Assembly: GCA_027579435.1 (NCBI GenBank) | Contig: JANBPK010000811.1 | Location: 1 to 64,000 of the forward strand | Length of the DNA: 64,000 nt | Reading direction: 5' to 3' | Source of the DNA: Candolleomyces eurysporus | Lineage: Eukaryota > Basidiomycota > Agaricomycetes > Agaricales > Psathyrellaceae | Shown here: positions 24,427-36,178 of the stretch, piece by piece | Numbering within the stretch: position 1 is the stretch's first letter | How the letters are laid out: the number at the start of each line of letters is the position of its first letter | Made by a program: the position numbers and the translations under genes | Notes under the pieces: generated by a model | Databases searched by the model: none | What the model was told of the DNA's origin: nothing | The model's input: only the letters and a program-made list of their open reading frames with translations

Positions 24427-25105
24427 ATGGGCAATGTCCCAGTGGTTGGATGAAAATCCATTTCAGCATAGACTGTCCTTCCTTTACTCTAGTATTGGTT
24501 ATACCTATCTATCTGATTGATGTTCCCGAGTTTCCGACCATTCGTCTCTCGTTTGATTCCCTCCTTTGTTTTCGGGCCTTAGATAAACAGTTCTAGCTAT
24601 TTCTCGGATTACTTTTCAAGTAACTAGCTTGAATTTAATATTAGTGTCTTCTCTCGTGTTCCCGTGGGAACAGCGAGCATATACATGCTGCCAAGATCAG
24701 ATTTCATCGCGTTTTCCCCTGCCCGGGAACAAAGCAAGCGACTCAGTCCTCGAAATTTTGAAGCTAGTGCCTTCGAGCCCGAGTCTATTTGTACTAGCGC
24801 ATGGCATTACGACCTCGGCTAGAGTGGCATCTCAGGGCTTTTGGTAATACTCATGCGGTTTCGAAAGGTAGATCATATACAGATAAGCGAGGACCCAGAG
24901 ATTATCCCCGGAGATTGACAGTAACCACTGCGGCGTCTGCTAACCCCAGTGCTTAGGGGAAGTAGAGGGTCAGGAAAATAAGAGACAAGAATTCGCAATT
25001 CGATTTCCCTCAAGACTATTGAAATGGCGGATCGACGATCAGAGCGGAGCAGATCATTTACAAAAATATGGTAATGATTTATCGGAAATAGTAATAACAT
25101 TTGAC
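24427..25105. other. Intergenic between convergent genes
   Basis: Holds the 3' flanks of the secreted zinc-finger gene and GH5_9 copy A. No gene supported. Confidence 0.4.
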
Positions 25106-27759
25106 TCATGGTATTGGACTAGAGTTACCGCTGGTCGATCCTGTCGGAGTTGGTAAAAAGTCACCCGTGCAAACCTGGGTAAAGTCTATCTCAACTGCAT
25201 TCCACGCATCCGGGTAGTTGCACCCAAGCACAGTTGTCGGTGCAGGAGCCGGTTCCAATGTCGTTCGGGATGGTCGAAGACCAGCCTGGCTACCTCTCGG
25301 ATTGGTAAACGTGAGTCCAGAAAGGACAATCGGACTTCCGGTGGATGTGTAAGTCGGAAGAGGAAGACGTGTTGGACCGTATCCCGTCCCAGCAATTGAA
25401 GGAGGTGGCCAAGGATAGTTGGAGGCGCCCAAAGGAGTTGAGGCCCCAGAGCCACCTGTCATCCACGCCGATTGATAGGTTCCGTCCCACGTTTGTGGAA
25501 CTGTTATAGTGTACGAAGAGGCCAATAAAACTCTCTGAAAAGCGCCCTGAGCGTTCCGTGGATCATTTGGTATCCACCCGTTTCGATGTCCAAGTTGGTA
25601 GGACCATAGTGGGTATTCTACACTTGACGCTCCGACCTGGCAGAATTACTGAGGGGCTGAGAAATAGCGAGGTAGTTGTGAATGCTCACCTTCGATGTGT
25701 AGAAGAAGTAATCTCCCAGTGCGTCCATTTGTGCTGACACGAACTGATGGAGGGATGATTTGATTCCTAACCCCCAGTCGTCCGATTTCAACCAGACACG
25801 GCATTCCCCCAGGTATTTGCCACTGCCGGTGTACCTGGCGTTGTCGCCGCACATGGAGAAGGATGCAGTGAATTCGCTGGCGATCGTGATACCATAAAGG
25901 GAGCGACTACCATTTGATAATGAGTGAAATGACGCCAAACGAACCGAACTCATTTCATTCCGTACCTTTGATTCAACAAAGGTCCCCACCGACATGTGTT
26001 TCCGACTGAAGACGCGGACTGCCCATCGAAGGATAGATTTCTGGCATCATGCCATTCGAAAGAAACCTGCCTTTCCATAATGACCCGATCAGCGCCAGTC
26101 ATAAAGCTGTTGTTGAAGATGTCGGAGCTTTGATCCCATCCGTCGTACAGCACGAGATAAGGACCACGTCCAGCACCATAGCCCGTCACTTCCCGTACGA
26201 CTCGGTGTGCCTTGACGAAGCTGTATGAAAGAAGATATTTAGTAATCGAACGTAAATCTCGATAGACTGCAAGTCACCCACAAGCTTCTCATAGTGTCGA
26301 GGCCAATAGCCTGATCTGCAGGAGTATCGAGTATACAAAGCATTGGAACCACCTTCGTCCATTCTGGTCGGGATACGAACTCGGCCAAAACTCTGATGTG
26401 GTATAGTGTACGCTGAGCGTTGGACAGGCCCATCACACCCCGCAAAAAACCTAATTCTCCCCATCTGNCCCCCCCTTGCAAGGCCTGGGAATAGGATATA
26501 TTTAAACTAGTGCGAAGAGTATGAAATGTAATTAGGCGTGCCGTGAGCAGATCCAGGTACGGTGTAGAGAGAGAGATTTACGCGCAAGCCGTACTTCCGA
26601 CACCATTGAAGAACTCGAACAATGTACCTGTGCAACGCATGGCCTTAGACGAAGCACTTGGAGAAGGGGAATGCTAATACTCACTTCCAGCTTGTTTTGG
26701 CTAGGAACGGTTCCCCAGGGAAAGTCTCGATAGCCCAGAACCCGATAGGTATTCGCACCCAAGTTAGGCCGGCTCCTGCAATCTCAGCGATGTCCTGCTC
26801 TGTCTAAACGAGATTTTATTCATTTTCAAAGGAAGTCGGACAAGATTTCGGGAACTTACGATGAAGGTTCTGTGATGCTCTTCAATTTGATTCAGACCTC
26901 CACTGTTGGGATCGTTGGCCATGGCAAGACTGAGAGTCCACTCATCGAGCGCTTGAGGACATTTCTGGAAGAGCGTTGGGGCCGTCAAGTTCTCTGAGAC
27001 ACCGACACCCCCTAGGTTGACACTGGAAACGTATCTAGATCACGTTCTAAACACATCATGAGTCGAAACACGTACCCGTGAATTCGATGGGATTCAAAAT
27101 TCCATGGTTCTTTGAGTGCAGGAGTCCATGAGTTTGGCTGTGCGCTATCATCGTATGGGTTCTCCCGATCATGCACCCCTGGTCGTCGCAGAATTATAGT
27201 AGATACACCGTGCGGAGAGATCATGGAGATACTCACAGAAACCGCCGAACGGATTCAAATAGACAAACTCTGTTCCATCTTCCATCAAGACACGAGAACC
27301 ATTNCCCCCCTCTCGTTGCCATCCTGGTATTGCGTGGCTTGATCACTTTGAGATATACGGGTGGAAAGATAGCACACGCCGCAACCGAGATCGCCAGAAT
27401 GACGAGTCCCACAGTGAGTAGAGCCCGTCTATCGAGCCACCACCGACGTTCGTTGGCCTTGGGAGGGACTGCGAGGTCTTGCGAATCATGGACACTCAAG
27501 GCTCTGCTGGGCCTTTCTTCTGTGCTTGGCGTTGCACGCGGTGGGTAAGTGCCGGCGTGGTCTGGTTCTGAGGGATCAGCGTCGTATTTTCGGAGAGCAA
27601 TTTGGCTTACGCACCAACGCCGGCGTTGGTAGGATACGGTGGAGGAGGAGATTCCACCTCGACATCAGAGTTCCGCTGATTCTCAGCCGAGACGACGGGA
27701 TGGTCAACATCTTGAGAGGAACTTGGAGCCGGTTCCTTCACATCGTTTACTACGATCAT
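25106..27759 (-). CDS. Membrane-anchored GH5_9 glucanase-like protein A (acid/base Glu lost)
   Basis: Type II membrane protein. It starts MIVVNDVKEPAPSSSQDVDH, has a cytoplasmic tail with PPPPY (27634-27648), then a TM helix (ALLTVGLVILAISVAACAIF) and an extracellular GH5_9 (exo-beta-1,3-glucanase type) fold: FGGFWVHD, RIHGVNLGG, DEWTLSLAMAND, AGLTWVRIPIGFWAIETFPG, RGVMGLSNAQRTLYHIRVLA. The acid/base block reads CILDTP where the family has LNEP; the expected Glu is Thr (26323-26325). The nucleophile block ITIASEF keeps its Glu (25873-25875). The LDLH His is Tyr (LSLYTVPGS), and the later His-Tyr pair is also lost (ERQVS). The tail, YPWPPPS to CNYPDAWNAVEIDFTQVC, is family-typical. Removing the N at 27304 restores RGGNGS. 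The junction around 26467-26550 needs a GC donor and also holds an N. Wall glucan hydrolysis is unlikely; a carbohydrate-binding or structural role is possible. Confidence 0.8.
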
Positions 27760-28003
27760 TCTCACATTTGGGCAAGGGGAAGAACCACCCGACGTGAAGG
27801 CAGAAAAGAGGGGAGTTCAAATCACCGTCAAGGACGTGGTGGGTACAAGAAGCAGAGTCGAAAATTTCACACGACGAACAGATTGGGTTTTGACGTTTTC
27901 TGATGTTGGTCCTCGCTGTGCCGTCATCGTCCCGCCATCGCCTTCAGGGGCATGATCCAGTCAGTGCGCATGCAGAGTACAAATAATACATTGTCTTCCA
28001 GAA

Positions 28004-30820
28004 CTAATGCATGCTGGTTATGGTAGGGGTTGGAATAGCGTATGGGTATGATGCAGTGGGTATAAAATCTCTTCTACACACTTGCGTGAAAGTGGCGTTG
28101 AGGGCATTCCAAGCATCTGGATAGTCACATCCAGCCACTAGTGTTGGTGCAGGCACTCTCCCCAATGGCGATCCATGGCTGAGGACGATGGCTTTTCCTT
28201 TCGTATCCGTGAATGTTGGGGCTGGGAGTGTGATAGGACTTCCAGTCGCTGTGTAAGTCGGTAGGACGAGTGTCGGGGAACTGGTGCCAGTGTTTGAAAT
28301 CGTTCCAGGAGGCCAAGGGTACTCCGCAGCGTCAGTGGCGACGAAGGCCCCATCGCCGCCAGTCATCCAGGCGGAGTAGGTACCGTCCCACGTTGGAGTA
28401 TAAGATTCATCGATGGCTTTGCATGCCCCCACTGCCTGGCGGGGATCGTCAGGGATCCAACCTTCCCGGAGTCCAAGCTGATATGACCAAAGCGGTGCTT
28501 CGACCCGCCCCCGTGTTGACTCCCCAATCTATTTCGCCAAGGCAAAAGAGAAACACAGTCAGACACGCAATGTGGATAGGAGATATGGATCGTAGGAGCA
28601 CCGACCTTCCATGTAAAGAAGAAATAGTCCCCTAGAGCATCCATCTGAGCTAACACGAGTTGCGTTAAGGATGCTTTTAACGCCAAGCCCCAACCCGTGG
28701 AGTTCTCCCAGAAGCTACAGTCGCCTCTGTATCTCGAGATATCCTCAACTCCATTGACAAAAAGTCCGCAATCTAAGAACGCAGGACTGAACGCTCCAGC
28801 GACTGTAATTCCAAAGCTCGAACGGCTAAGGATACAACCAGTCAGATGATTCAACGAACAGAGAAAAACAGAACTTAAATACTCACCTTCGATCCATACT
28901 TGCCCCAAGAGAGCAAAACTGCTGTACCGTTCCGGCAGCAACAGACTCCATTGCAACTTCCGAGAAGGCCACGTAGACATGCCTTTCGATCACAACCCTG
29001 TCTGCACCATTCATGAAGCCGTTGAAGACGTTTGAAGACGGATCTTGGAATCCACTATCGATCACGACGAAAGGACCCAGTCCTTTCCCATATCCTGTAA
29101 TTTCCCGGATAATCCTGTGGGCTTCGACGTAGCTAAGTAGGAACGATAGTGAGACTTGATACATATACAGATTAGAATGGTAGAAGGCTTACAAGCTGCG
29201 CAGCTGGTCTGTACCTATCCTTGAAGATAGAGGTTCATTCAGAATACTTAGCATTGGCACGACATTCACCCATTCCGGCTGGGAAATGAATTCGGCGAGC
29301 ACCCGAATATAATATAGTGTACGTTGCGCATTCGCCATGCCCATCACGCCGTTAAGGAAGTTGAGGGAGTCTCTCTTTCCTCCATGGTTGAACCCTGGAA
29401 GGTGATGTGTGTCATTAGTTGAGTTTCTCGAAAGAAAGGCAGAGGAAGCATGTCGAACTCACCGTTTTGCGAACCGGGGACAGCATTCAAGACGAGGTTG
29501 ACCCGCAAGCCATACTTTCTGCACCACTGGAGGACGCGAATAACGTAGCTGCAGAATCCCGAAACCATCAGCTTGAAATCGATGGGATTATTCTAACACA
29601 CCCACTTCCAGCTGGTTTTCGCAAGAAAAGGCTCTCCGGGGAAAGTCTCAATCGCCCAAAACCCAATGGGTAATCGCACCCATGTCAACCCAGCTCCCGC
29701 AATCTCGGCGATATCTTTCTCTGTCTGAGACGATTGTCGTTAGACCCAGAAGGAATTGACAACTCAGCCCAACTAGACTTACAATGAAGGTTTTATAGTG
29801 CTCTTCGATTTGACCAAGACCACCGTTTGCTGGATCGTTGCTCATTGCAACGCTGAGACTCCATTCGTCGACGGCCTGTGGATAACGCTGGAATGGCGAT
29901 GGCGAAATTAAGGGCTCCAGAACGAACAGTCCCGCTAGATTGACCCTGAAAGCGAGAGAAAGGCTCAGTCTTGGACAAGCATAATAGAACAGAAATAATA
30001 GTGTACCCATGAATCCGGTTTTTCGTGAAGTCCCAAGAGGCGTTGAGCACCGGCGTCCAAGAATTTGGCTGAGCACCGTCGTCGTATGGATTATCCGGAT
30101 TGTAAACCCCTTTGGGCCGTGGTCGTCAGCATCTGGAGAAAGGAAGCGACATAGCCACGTACAGTAACCACCGAACCGATTCAAATACATAAACTGCGAC
30201 CCGTCCTCCATCGTAATCTGCGATCCGTTTCCCCCTCGTGTTATTGCTTCTGCTTCTGCTGCTGCTGGCTGCTGCGACCTGCGCTTTACCACCACAAAGT
30301 AGACCGGCAGCACAATTAACAGGGTGACGACGATGAGGGAAACAATCCCGACAACAAGGAGAGTTCTTCGGTTGCAACATCGACGTTTCTTTTCAACAGT
30401 GACAACGAAATCGGGGCTGTCGTCGTACTCCCCCACTGGCCCATTGAGATTCGATTCCTGGGAGGGACCACTGTTACCGGGTGCCGACAGAACCACTGGT
30501 GGAACTGGAACGTTTATCTGGCGTTTTCCAACACGAAGATATCCTCGTCCAGGGCGTGCATTCTGGGGTGATAGCAAAGGGTCATTAGAGCTATTTCCAT
30601 TCGCAGGTTCGTAGTTTGAGCTACTCGATGCACCTTGTAGAGTTATTGCTTTAGTTTGTAACAGGAGGACAACACCATGAATTTCTCACGCACCAGAAGT
30701 TTCTGAGACTTGATATGGTGGCGGAAGGTCCCGATCAACGGTCATGGTGGGTGACTGAGAAGATACATCGCTCTCCGTGGGCACACTTGCTGAGGCCTCC
30801 GAGCGCCGTGACCGCTTCAT
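28004..30820 (-). CDS. Membrane-anchored GH5_9 glucanase-like protein B (nucleophile lost)
   Basis: Starts MKRSRRSEASASVPTESDVS, with cytoplasmic PTMTVDRDLPPPYQVSE (PPPY at 30713-30724). The first intron is followed by YLRVGKRQ, a TM helix (TLLVVGIVSLIVVTLLIVLP) and RGGNGS. The GH5_9 fold follows: VNLAGLFVLEP, DEWSLSVAMSND, GLTWVRLPIGFWAIETFPG, GMANAQRTLYYIRVLAEF. The acid/base block is intact (SILNEP, Glu codon 29234-29236). The nucleophile block reads VAGAFSPAF: the expected Glu is Ala (GCG at 28792-28794), one base away from GAG. The LDLH His is Asn (LVLNAVPGSQNG). The tail (YPWPP, LPTYTATGSPITL, DYPDAWNALNATFTQVC) is complete, with a short extra C terminus. Frames join cleanly through several GT-AG introns, so it looks expressed rather than decayed. 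It lies 244 bp upstream of copy A on the same strand. Confidence 0.85.
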
Positions 30821-31018
30821 GGAGGAGGAATCGAAGTGTGGGGTATATTGGAGAACGTCGAGGGGTGAAGGGAACAAGCGATGCGAGGTCGCAGCTTGTT
30901 CCCAGCAATCACTTTTCCCGTGCAATTCATTCAACTCGCGGAAACCATCACTCCACCGTGCTGACTTGATGACAGACCATCAATGTCCGTGAAGCCCGCC
31001 GATGAATCAAACCCAGCG

Positions 31019-32755
31019 TTTAAATACAAAGTGTCGGAGGCGCTTATCAGCGGTAGATTATAATTAGTACAGCCGCCTCGGCCGTTACCAACCACGCAGA
31101 AAGCCGGCTAATGAGTGCTTCCTACGTATCAGATGCCGAACTGAACGCATGGTCTCCAAGCAAAGTATGAGGTGGGAGAATCAGGCTTCAGTGTTCTGCG
31201 AAGCTGATTCACAGACTGAGTGAGGGAATATGCACCACTCCATAGCGTGGACTCTCCGACCCTGCAAACAAACATTTGTAGAAATTCTCTGTGATCTTTG
31301 GGGCGTATTTGTCTTGGATTGACAACATGGTCCCCACGACCTCCGTGTAGCCGGCAGCTGTTATTCCTGCCGCGAGATGAACAGCTTCGTCGGATAGCCT
31401 CACGTCTCCGATACTGGTTTGGCATGCGGACAGGAAAGCGATGCTGGCCCCATCATCGCGGCTGCGACGAGTCTGGATGAGTCTGGAGAGTTCAAGTCTG
31501 CCATTGTGAAGAGCAAATCCACTCCGTAGAGGCTCGACGGTGTTTTGAAAGGCGCGACACGCAAGGTGGATGGAGCTGAAATCGTTAATTTTGGTGATGA
31601 CAGAATCGATCGTAGCCTGCGCCTCGTCGAGGCTGAACGTTTCAAGCCCTTTCCTCAGGGACAATTGAGCGATGGCCCGTGTTTCTTCTGTTGTACCAGG
31701 AATGGGAGCCAGACCAGGTGCATTTGACTGGTTCACCAGAAGCGAGGCAGGCGTTGTCTGAGTGCGCATCGTGGTATCGGATTCGGCAACTAATTTTCTC
31801 CGCTTGAAAGCGTTCGCTAATGCTGGGACTGTTGGTGTGTAGGAAGAGATGGCGTAGTCGAAGATAGATGTGGTATCAGGATTTCTGCCTTCCATACACT
31901 TCCCAGCAGCGCGGATGGGTAAAAGTGCAAGAGGACCAGTTGGACACCACCAGACTCTCTTGGTCGGCGACTCGGACGGTTGGGATTGGAATATTAGTTC
32001 GATTTCCATTAGAGCAAACCGCAAACTCACAGTGGTTGCGACGGCATTCAGGATAGATTTCGCCACATGTTCCACAATTCTCCTAGAAATTAGTAGAATA
32101 TGTCCGATTGGGTTTTGCTCCCGCGTCCTCCTGGATCGAGGAGCCATCGCTCGCTCCGTGCCCGTCCCATCAAGTGAGCCTTCTAGCTCTTGCAATCCAT
32201 CTCGACTAGCCAGAACGGTGAATTCGTTCGTAAGCTTTCCGTGTAGACGTTCTGCCATCTCCAAAGAGGAGGAAAGGAGGACATGTATCAGGTCCTCTGG
32301 TTCTTGGCATCCAGCCATTAGAACGAGGGAATCGCAACGATATTGGTTGACGTTGATGAGCACTACAGGTCCCTCCTCCGGTAGGTTCTGTGACAGCTCT
32401 GCGAGACTCGATGATGCAAATGGGAGGTTGAGGAAGGTATCAAAACGCGAGACGATTCACTAAGGATGGGTCGTGACCTCGAAGGTCTTCCAGTGGCGTA
32501 AGAAGTACAGCATATCGACTCCACACCAGGCAACGACCCTGTTCCAACCATTTCAGCGCCTTCTCAGCCATACCACAAGCAAACGGCGCGGAGGACGCTA
32601 TACCGGGAAATTGGAAGAGCCCCCGATGACGCTCTTGAGTCGTCTGTTCCAAGCCAGCGATTGTAGGCATGAGTTCTACGACGCGCTCAAAGGCTTGTAG
32701 GAAACGTTCAGCTTCTTTGAAAGCAAACGATGTGTCGGCCCATCGGACGATATGA
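31019..32755 (-). repeat. Segmental duplication, truncated copy
   Basis: Matches 36179-38098 from TTTAAATACAAAGTGTCGGA onward, through the 3' flank and the CHAT-coding half, and loses similarity just after GGCCCATCGGA. It is shorter by an internal deletion of roughly 170 bp and carries frameshifts; see the pseudogene. Confidence 0.85.
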
Positions 32756-32790
32756 GTCCGTGATGAAGTAGGAGGGGAGAGGGCGTCGGA
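31129..32790 (-). pseudogene. Broken duplicate of the CHAT half of the TPR-CHAT gene
   Basis: Translation follows the intact gene from TSFAFKEAERFLQAFERVVE to LVNRLAF. It then jumps across a deletion of about 170 bp with a frame change to LNLPFASSSLAELSQ and runs through the CHAT domain. The catalytic His block reads IHLACRAFQ, with CGC (31554-31556) where the intact copy has CAC for His. The Cys block FLSACQTS is kept. Near the end the frame shifts again (SGAYSLTQSVNQLRRTLKPD lies in another frame). The TPR-coding part is absent. Three independent defects make it a pseudogene; an N lies at 32826 beside an A run, upstream of the homology. Confidence 0.88.
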
Positions 32791-33414
32791 TCGACAACAC
32801 AACATTAAAGATGCCTTATTTCGATNAAAAAAAAGTAAAAGAATAGACGACAGCAATTGTGGTGATGAAGATGGTACATGTACATTTACAGCCGGGAATA
32901 TCAAAGAGGGGGTAATGCGATGGAGGAGTCAAGGAGACCACTCTAGTCCGCGTAGGCCCGGATAGCTAGGTGAAGAGTACCTCATATAGCGTCAAGGGCA
33001 AGGATCCGATTGCTCATTCTGGCGCGCTCCCTAATACAACGGCGATCTGAGAGACAAATCCAAGAAAAATGAAATAGAAAGATGACAAATCTAGGGATGA
33101 ATTTGGAATAGGAAGAGTGTATGATTTCGAAGCTTCTCACTGTGCTTCAAGGAGGCCAAGAGCGCTACTCGACCTCCTGTGAGCACAGCGAGACACAAAA
33201 GGGAACCCACGAAGCAAGAAAAGAAAATATTTTAGACAATAAATAATAAGAGAACATAGAGAATAAATAGAGATGAAAATGGGGGTCCACGGCGAGCGAG
33301 TTTCTAGAAAATGAATCGAATGAGATGATGATACAACTCGGAGGTGGTGGTCGCCAGAGTTCCTTCAATGATTCCGGCGGGCGGAGGTTGATGCCTCGGC
33401 GTTGACTTACTTTG
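32791..33414. other. Intergenic
   Basis: No gene supported; A/T-rich in the second half. It holds the N at 32826 before eight A. Confidence 0.4.
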
Positions 33415-34500
33415 TAGCCTCCCGCGCCCGCTTAGCCTCTCTCCTCTTCCAGCCAGCTTTTTCGCGGTTCCTATGAGCCTTGATCTTCAGCATCATGCAA
33501 AGAATAACCATCATCAAAAACTGATCAAATCGAACGAAGACATGCGAAAAGAGACACCTACCGCCACCCTCTCTTCACGTTCCTTGTCGGCATCTAGGTC
33601 GACCTCATCTTTGTTGCCAATATCATCGTCCCGATCTGATTCTCCTTCAGCGCATTTGAGATTGCTGAATCCAAGACTGGAGCCAGAAGGCTGCCGTTTC
33701 GCCCAGATCGAGGCTCTGAGGCCGAGGGAATTATGAGGTGTCACCTTGCCTTTCCCCTTCTGTCCTACGACCTTCCAGCTAGGGGAGTCAGGAGTCTGGA
33801 CTGGGTCGCTTGGCTGGGCTACCAGGTTCTCCAATGAGCCTTGCGTACCCTGAGAGACGTTTGAGTGGCACTAGAACGAACCGAAATGCCTTTTCAGTAC
33901 AATTCCGATATCCCAAGAAAGCTAGTTAACACGAACCTCGACAAGTTCAGCCACACCCCCGTCCTCCGGTTGGGCATCCGGCCATAGAAGAGCCTCACTA
34001 GGGAAAGTGGCCAAGGTATATTGGCCTTCACGGTCGTTTTGTTCAACAAGAGTCGGAGTTGCGTGCGCAGTGGTATCGGAGACATTGTCCGAGGAGGAAG
34101 AAGGGATAGAGGAGAACTCTTGAGGCTCTTCGTCCTCGTCAGGTCTTCGGGAATCGTTTGCAGAGTATTGAAGGTGGTGCATGGGGAGATAGGAGGAGTG
34201 GTAGACTGTGGTTCTTCATCGACAACCTCGACCGCCGTGATGTTCTCGACGGGAGACAGACTGGGTTCCAGTACTGTGTTATCGGATGAGGATCCATCGA
34301 CTGGAGCGAGATTCGCCTGTGGTTCTTCATTGTTTTCGTCGTCTTCGTCAGTAGAAATACCAACAAAGAGAAAGCGGGTGAATCGAATCGAATAGAGTTC
34401 GAGATAGAGAAAGCGAACTATAAAGGCACATCTACGTTTACCCTCCTACGTTTCCGATTAGAACACGACCTTCGGGAGACTTCGCTAGCCATGATCGGCC
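33415..34500 (-). CDS. Unrecognised low-complexity protein, exon structure partly resolved
   Basis: The C-terminal exon encodes IKAHRNREKAGWKRREAKRA and ends REATK-stop near 33415. An in-frame GT-AG intron joins it to DEVDLDADKEREERVA and the exon containing PDSPSWKVVGQKGKGKVTP and LGLRASIWAKRQPSGSSLG. A further intron joins this to CHSNVSQGTQGSLENLV and, upstream, an acidic Ser-rich stretch (FSSIPSSSSDNVSDTT ... PDAQPEDGGVAELVE). The 5' exons are uncertain; a candidate start is MASEVSRRSCSNRKRRR near 34491. The composition (acidic and Ser-rich middle, very basic C-terminal helix) suggests a nuclear or RNA-associated protein, but no domain is recognised. Confidence 0.5.
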
Positions 34501-35839
34501 CTGAGTACACGGTCGTAGTCGGCGGTAGTGGACGGAGGGCTGCTGCTGCATTGGATCAGAATTGAAGAGCGCATGAGTTCGACAGCCGACGATAAGCAAC
34601 GAGAGGTAAAAAGAGAATAAGAGAAGAGCCAGGAACTAAAACAAAAGAGAACTACACCGGAAATGGCAAAAGAAAGGGCGAGATCGAGAGCGGAGTCGAT
34701 GACGAAACAGAGAAAAGGCATGTAGAAGGAGCCAGAGAAAGGGAAAAGAAAAGAAAGGGGAAACGGAAGGTGAGAGAAGGAAGATCAAGGAAAGAAAGAC
34801 TGAAACAAGTACTCAAGTCACCGCTGACTTCTGTATTGCCGCTCCAGCGTATCATTACCTTCTCCTCCACAAAGCCGTGTCTAGCAACGACTCGAGGAAT
34901 CAGATGAACTCGAGATGACGAGGTGGGATGTCGAGAAGGTAGGGGACTCGACTGAGTTGAGTTGATACAGGGAGGAGGGTGGAACCAGCATAGGAACACC
35001 GATACACAATCAGGGTAATGTTTGAGGGTAAAGGGGTTAGACTGCGTTCAAATGGTTGTCGTAGTGCTAGGTGGAGTGGTGCCACGGTGGCAAGGGGCAT
35101 GCGGCTAACCTCCGAGCCCCAATCTAAGATCGCTGGACGCCAGTTTTCCTTCGACNAAAAAAAGAGGAAGTTGGAAGGAGGTCAGGAAGAATTGAGGATA
35201 GAACATAGCAAAAGATCGAAGAAACAGAACGAATGAAGGTGAATACATGACAAAATAGGGAGAAAACAAGAGAAAAGAGCAATATGACCTCACTCTCACC
35301 TCAACATCCGCACACCCACAAGATCCTGTTGGTTTCTACCAACGTGTTGGCGTCCGGAAACAGCCTGTATCCCTGACGGAGGTAAATGTACGACTACGCA
35401 GCAAGACTAGGGCAAGTGGTGAAAAGGAGATGAAATGAGCCGAGTCGATTTGGCGTGAGATGACTCTAACCCGTGAGCGGAGGCTTCAATTTTGGAGGTT
35501 GTTCAAGCGCCATGGCCAATCGCGGAGTTAGGGTCGGAATTTGAGGCTGCGATTGGTATGCTACGTGGATGGGTACGTGGAGATCTACGTACACCTGTCC
35601 TTCCTATGACGAGAATTCGCTCCACACAGAGCGCTCAGTAGGGAGATTTGGAAGGAAACCAAACCCACACGACGACTATTTGTTTGCTCGGTGTTCCCAA
35701 CAACAGATGATTGCAGGGATTTGGGATCAACTTCGGCGTTGCTTTGAACCTCATCGCCCGAATTATCCCAACCCGCCCGTAATGCGAAGCCTGGTACGCA
35801 GACTCGGTGAGTNAAAAAAAACAAAAGAAACTCAGAGAA
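34501..35839. other. Intergenic, no firm gene
   Basis: Purine-biased stretch around 34600-34800 and several short frames without domains. Ns at 35156 and 35813 both precede A runs. Possible upstream exons of the preceding low-complexity gene cannot be excluded. Confidence 0.35.
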
Positions 35840-36151
35840 AACAACGACACACCTGCAAATATCGCACCATTGCGCCCCAAAGATTTGTCCAGTCTTGAAG
35901 GCATCGTTGGAGGAAAAACAGGCATCAAGCCTCGCCCGTTCCAACTTGAAGAAATTCATGCGCAGTTGTTAACGCGAGATGCTCTGGTTCTTGCAGGGAC
36001 GAGTTCGGGTAAGACTTACAGGGCTGCATTTCCATCCCTCTTCGAAAGGAAATTCACAATAATGGTGTCACTGCTGCTGGCCCCACAAAATGAACAGGTA
36101 GCTAACATAGAGCTCGCCAGGACCTTTGACGTTCAAAACTGCTCCAGGTGA
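35840..36151 (+). pseudogene. RecQ-like DEAD helicase N-terminal fragment
   Basis: Reads FQLEEIHAQLLTRD then LAGTSSGKT (Walker A, A-x4-GKT), followed by FTIMVSLLLAPQNEQVAN. This is the Q-like and motif I/Ia region of RecQ-type helicases that are highly multiplied in agaric genomes, where the block usually reads MVSPLLALQDEQV. The frame ends after NCSR, with no motif II or later helicase motifs downstream. Only 27 bp later the duplicated TPR-CHAT segment begins (36179), so the fragment was probably cut by that rearrangement. Confidence 0.75.
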
Positions 36152-36178
36152 CAACGTTCTCAAACAAGTACCCAACTT

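Noticed and set aside
27526..27903. 125-codon plus-strand frame opposite GH5_9 copy A
   Set aside because: It is the antisense shadow of the copy A N-terminal exons, which are supported by homology to copy D.
31870..32463. 197-codon plus-strand frame opposite the CHAT pseudogene
   Set aside because: The same antisense frame recurs at 37041-37646 opposite the intact CHAT domain, so it only mirrors the coding strand.
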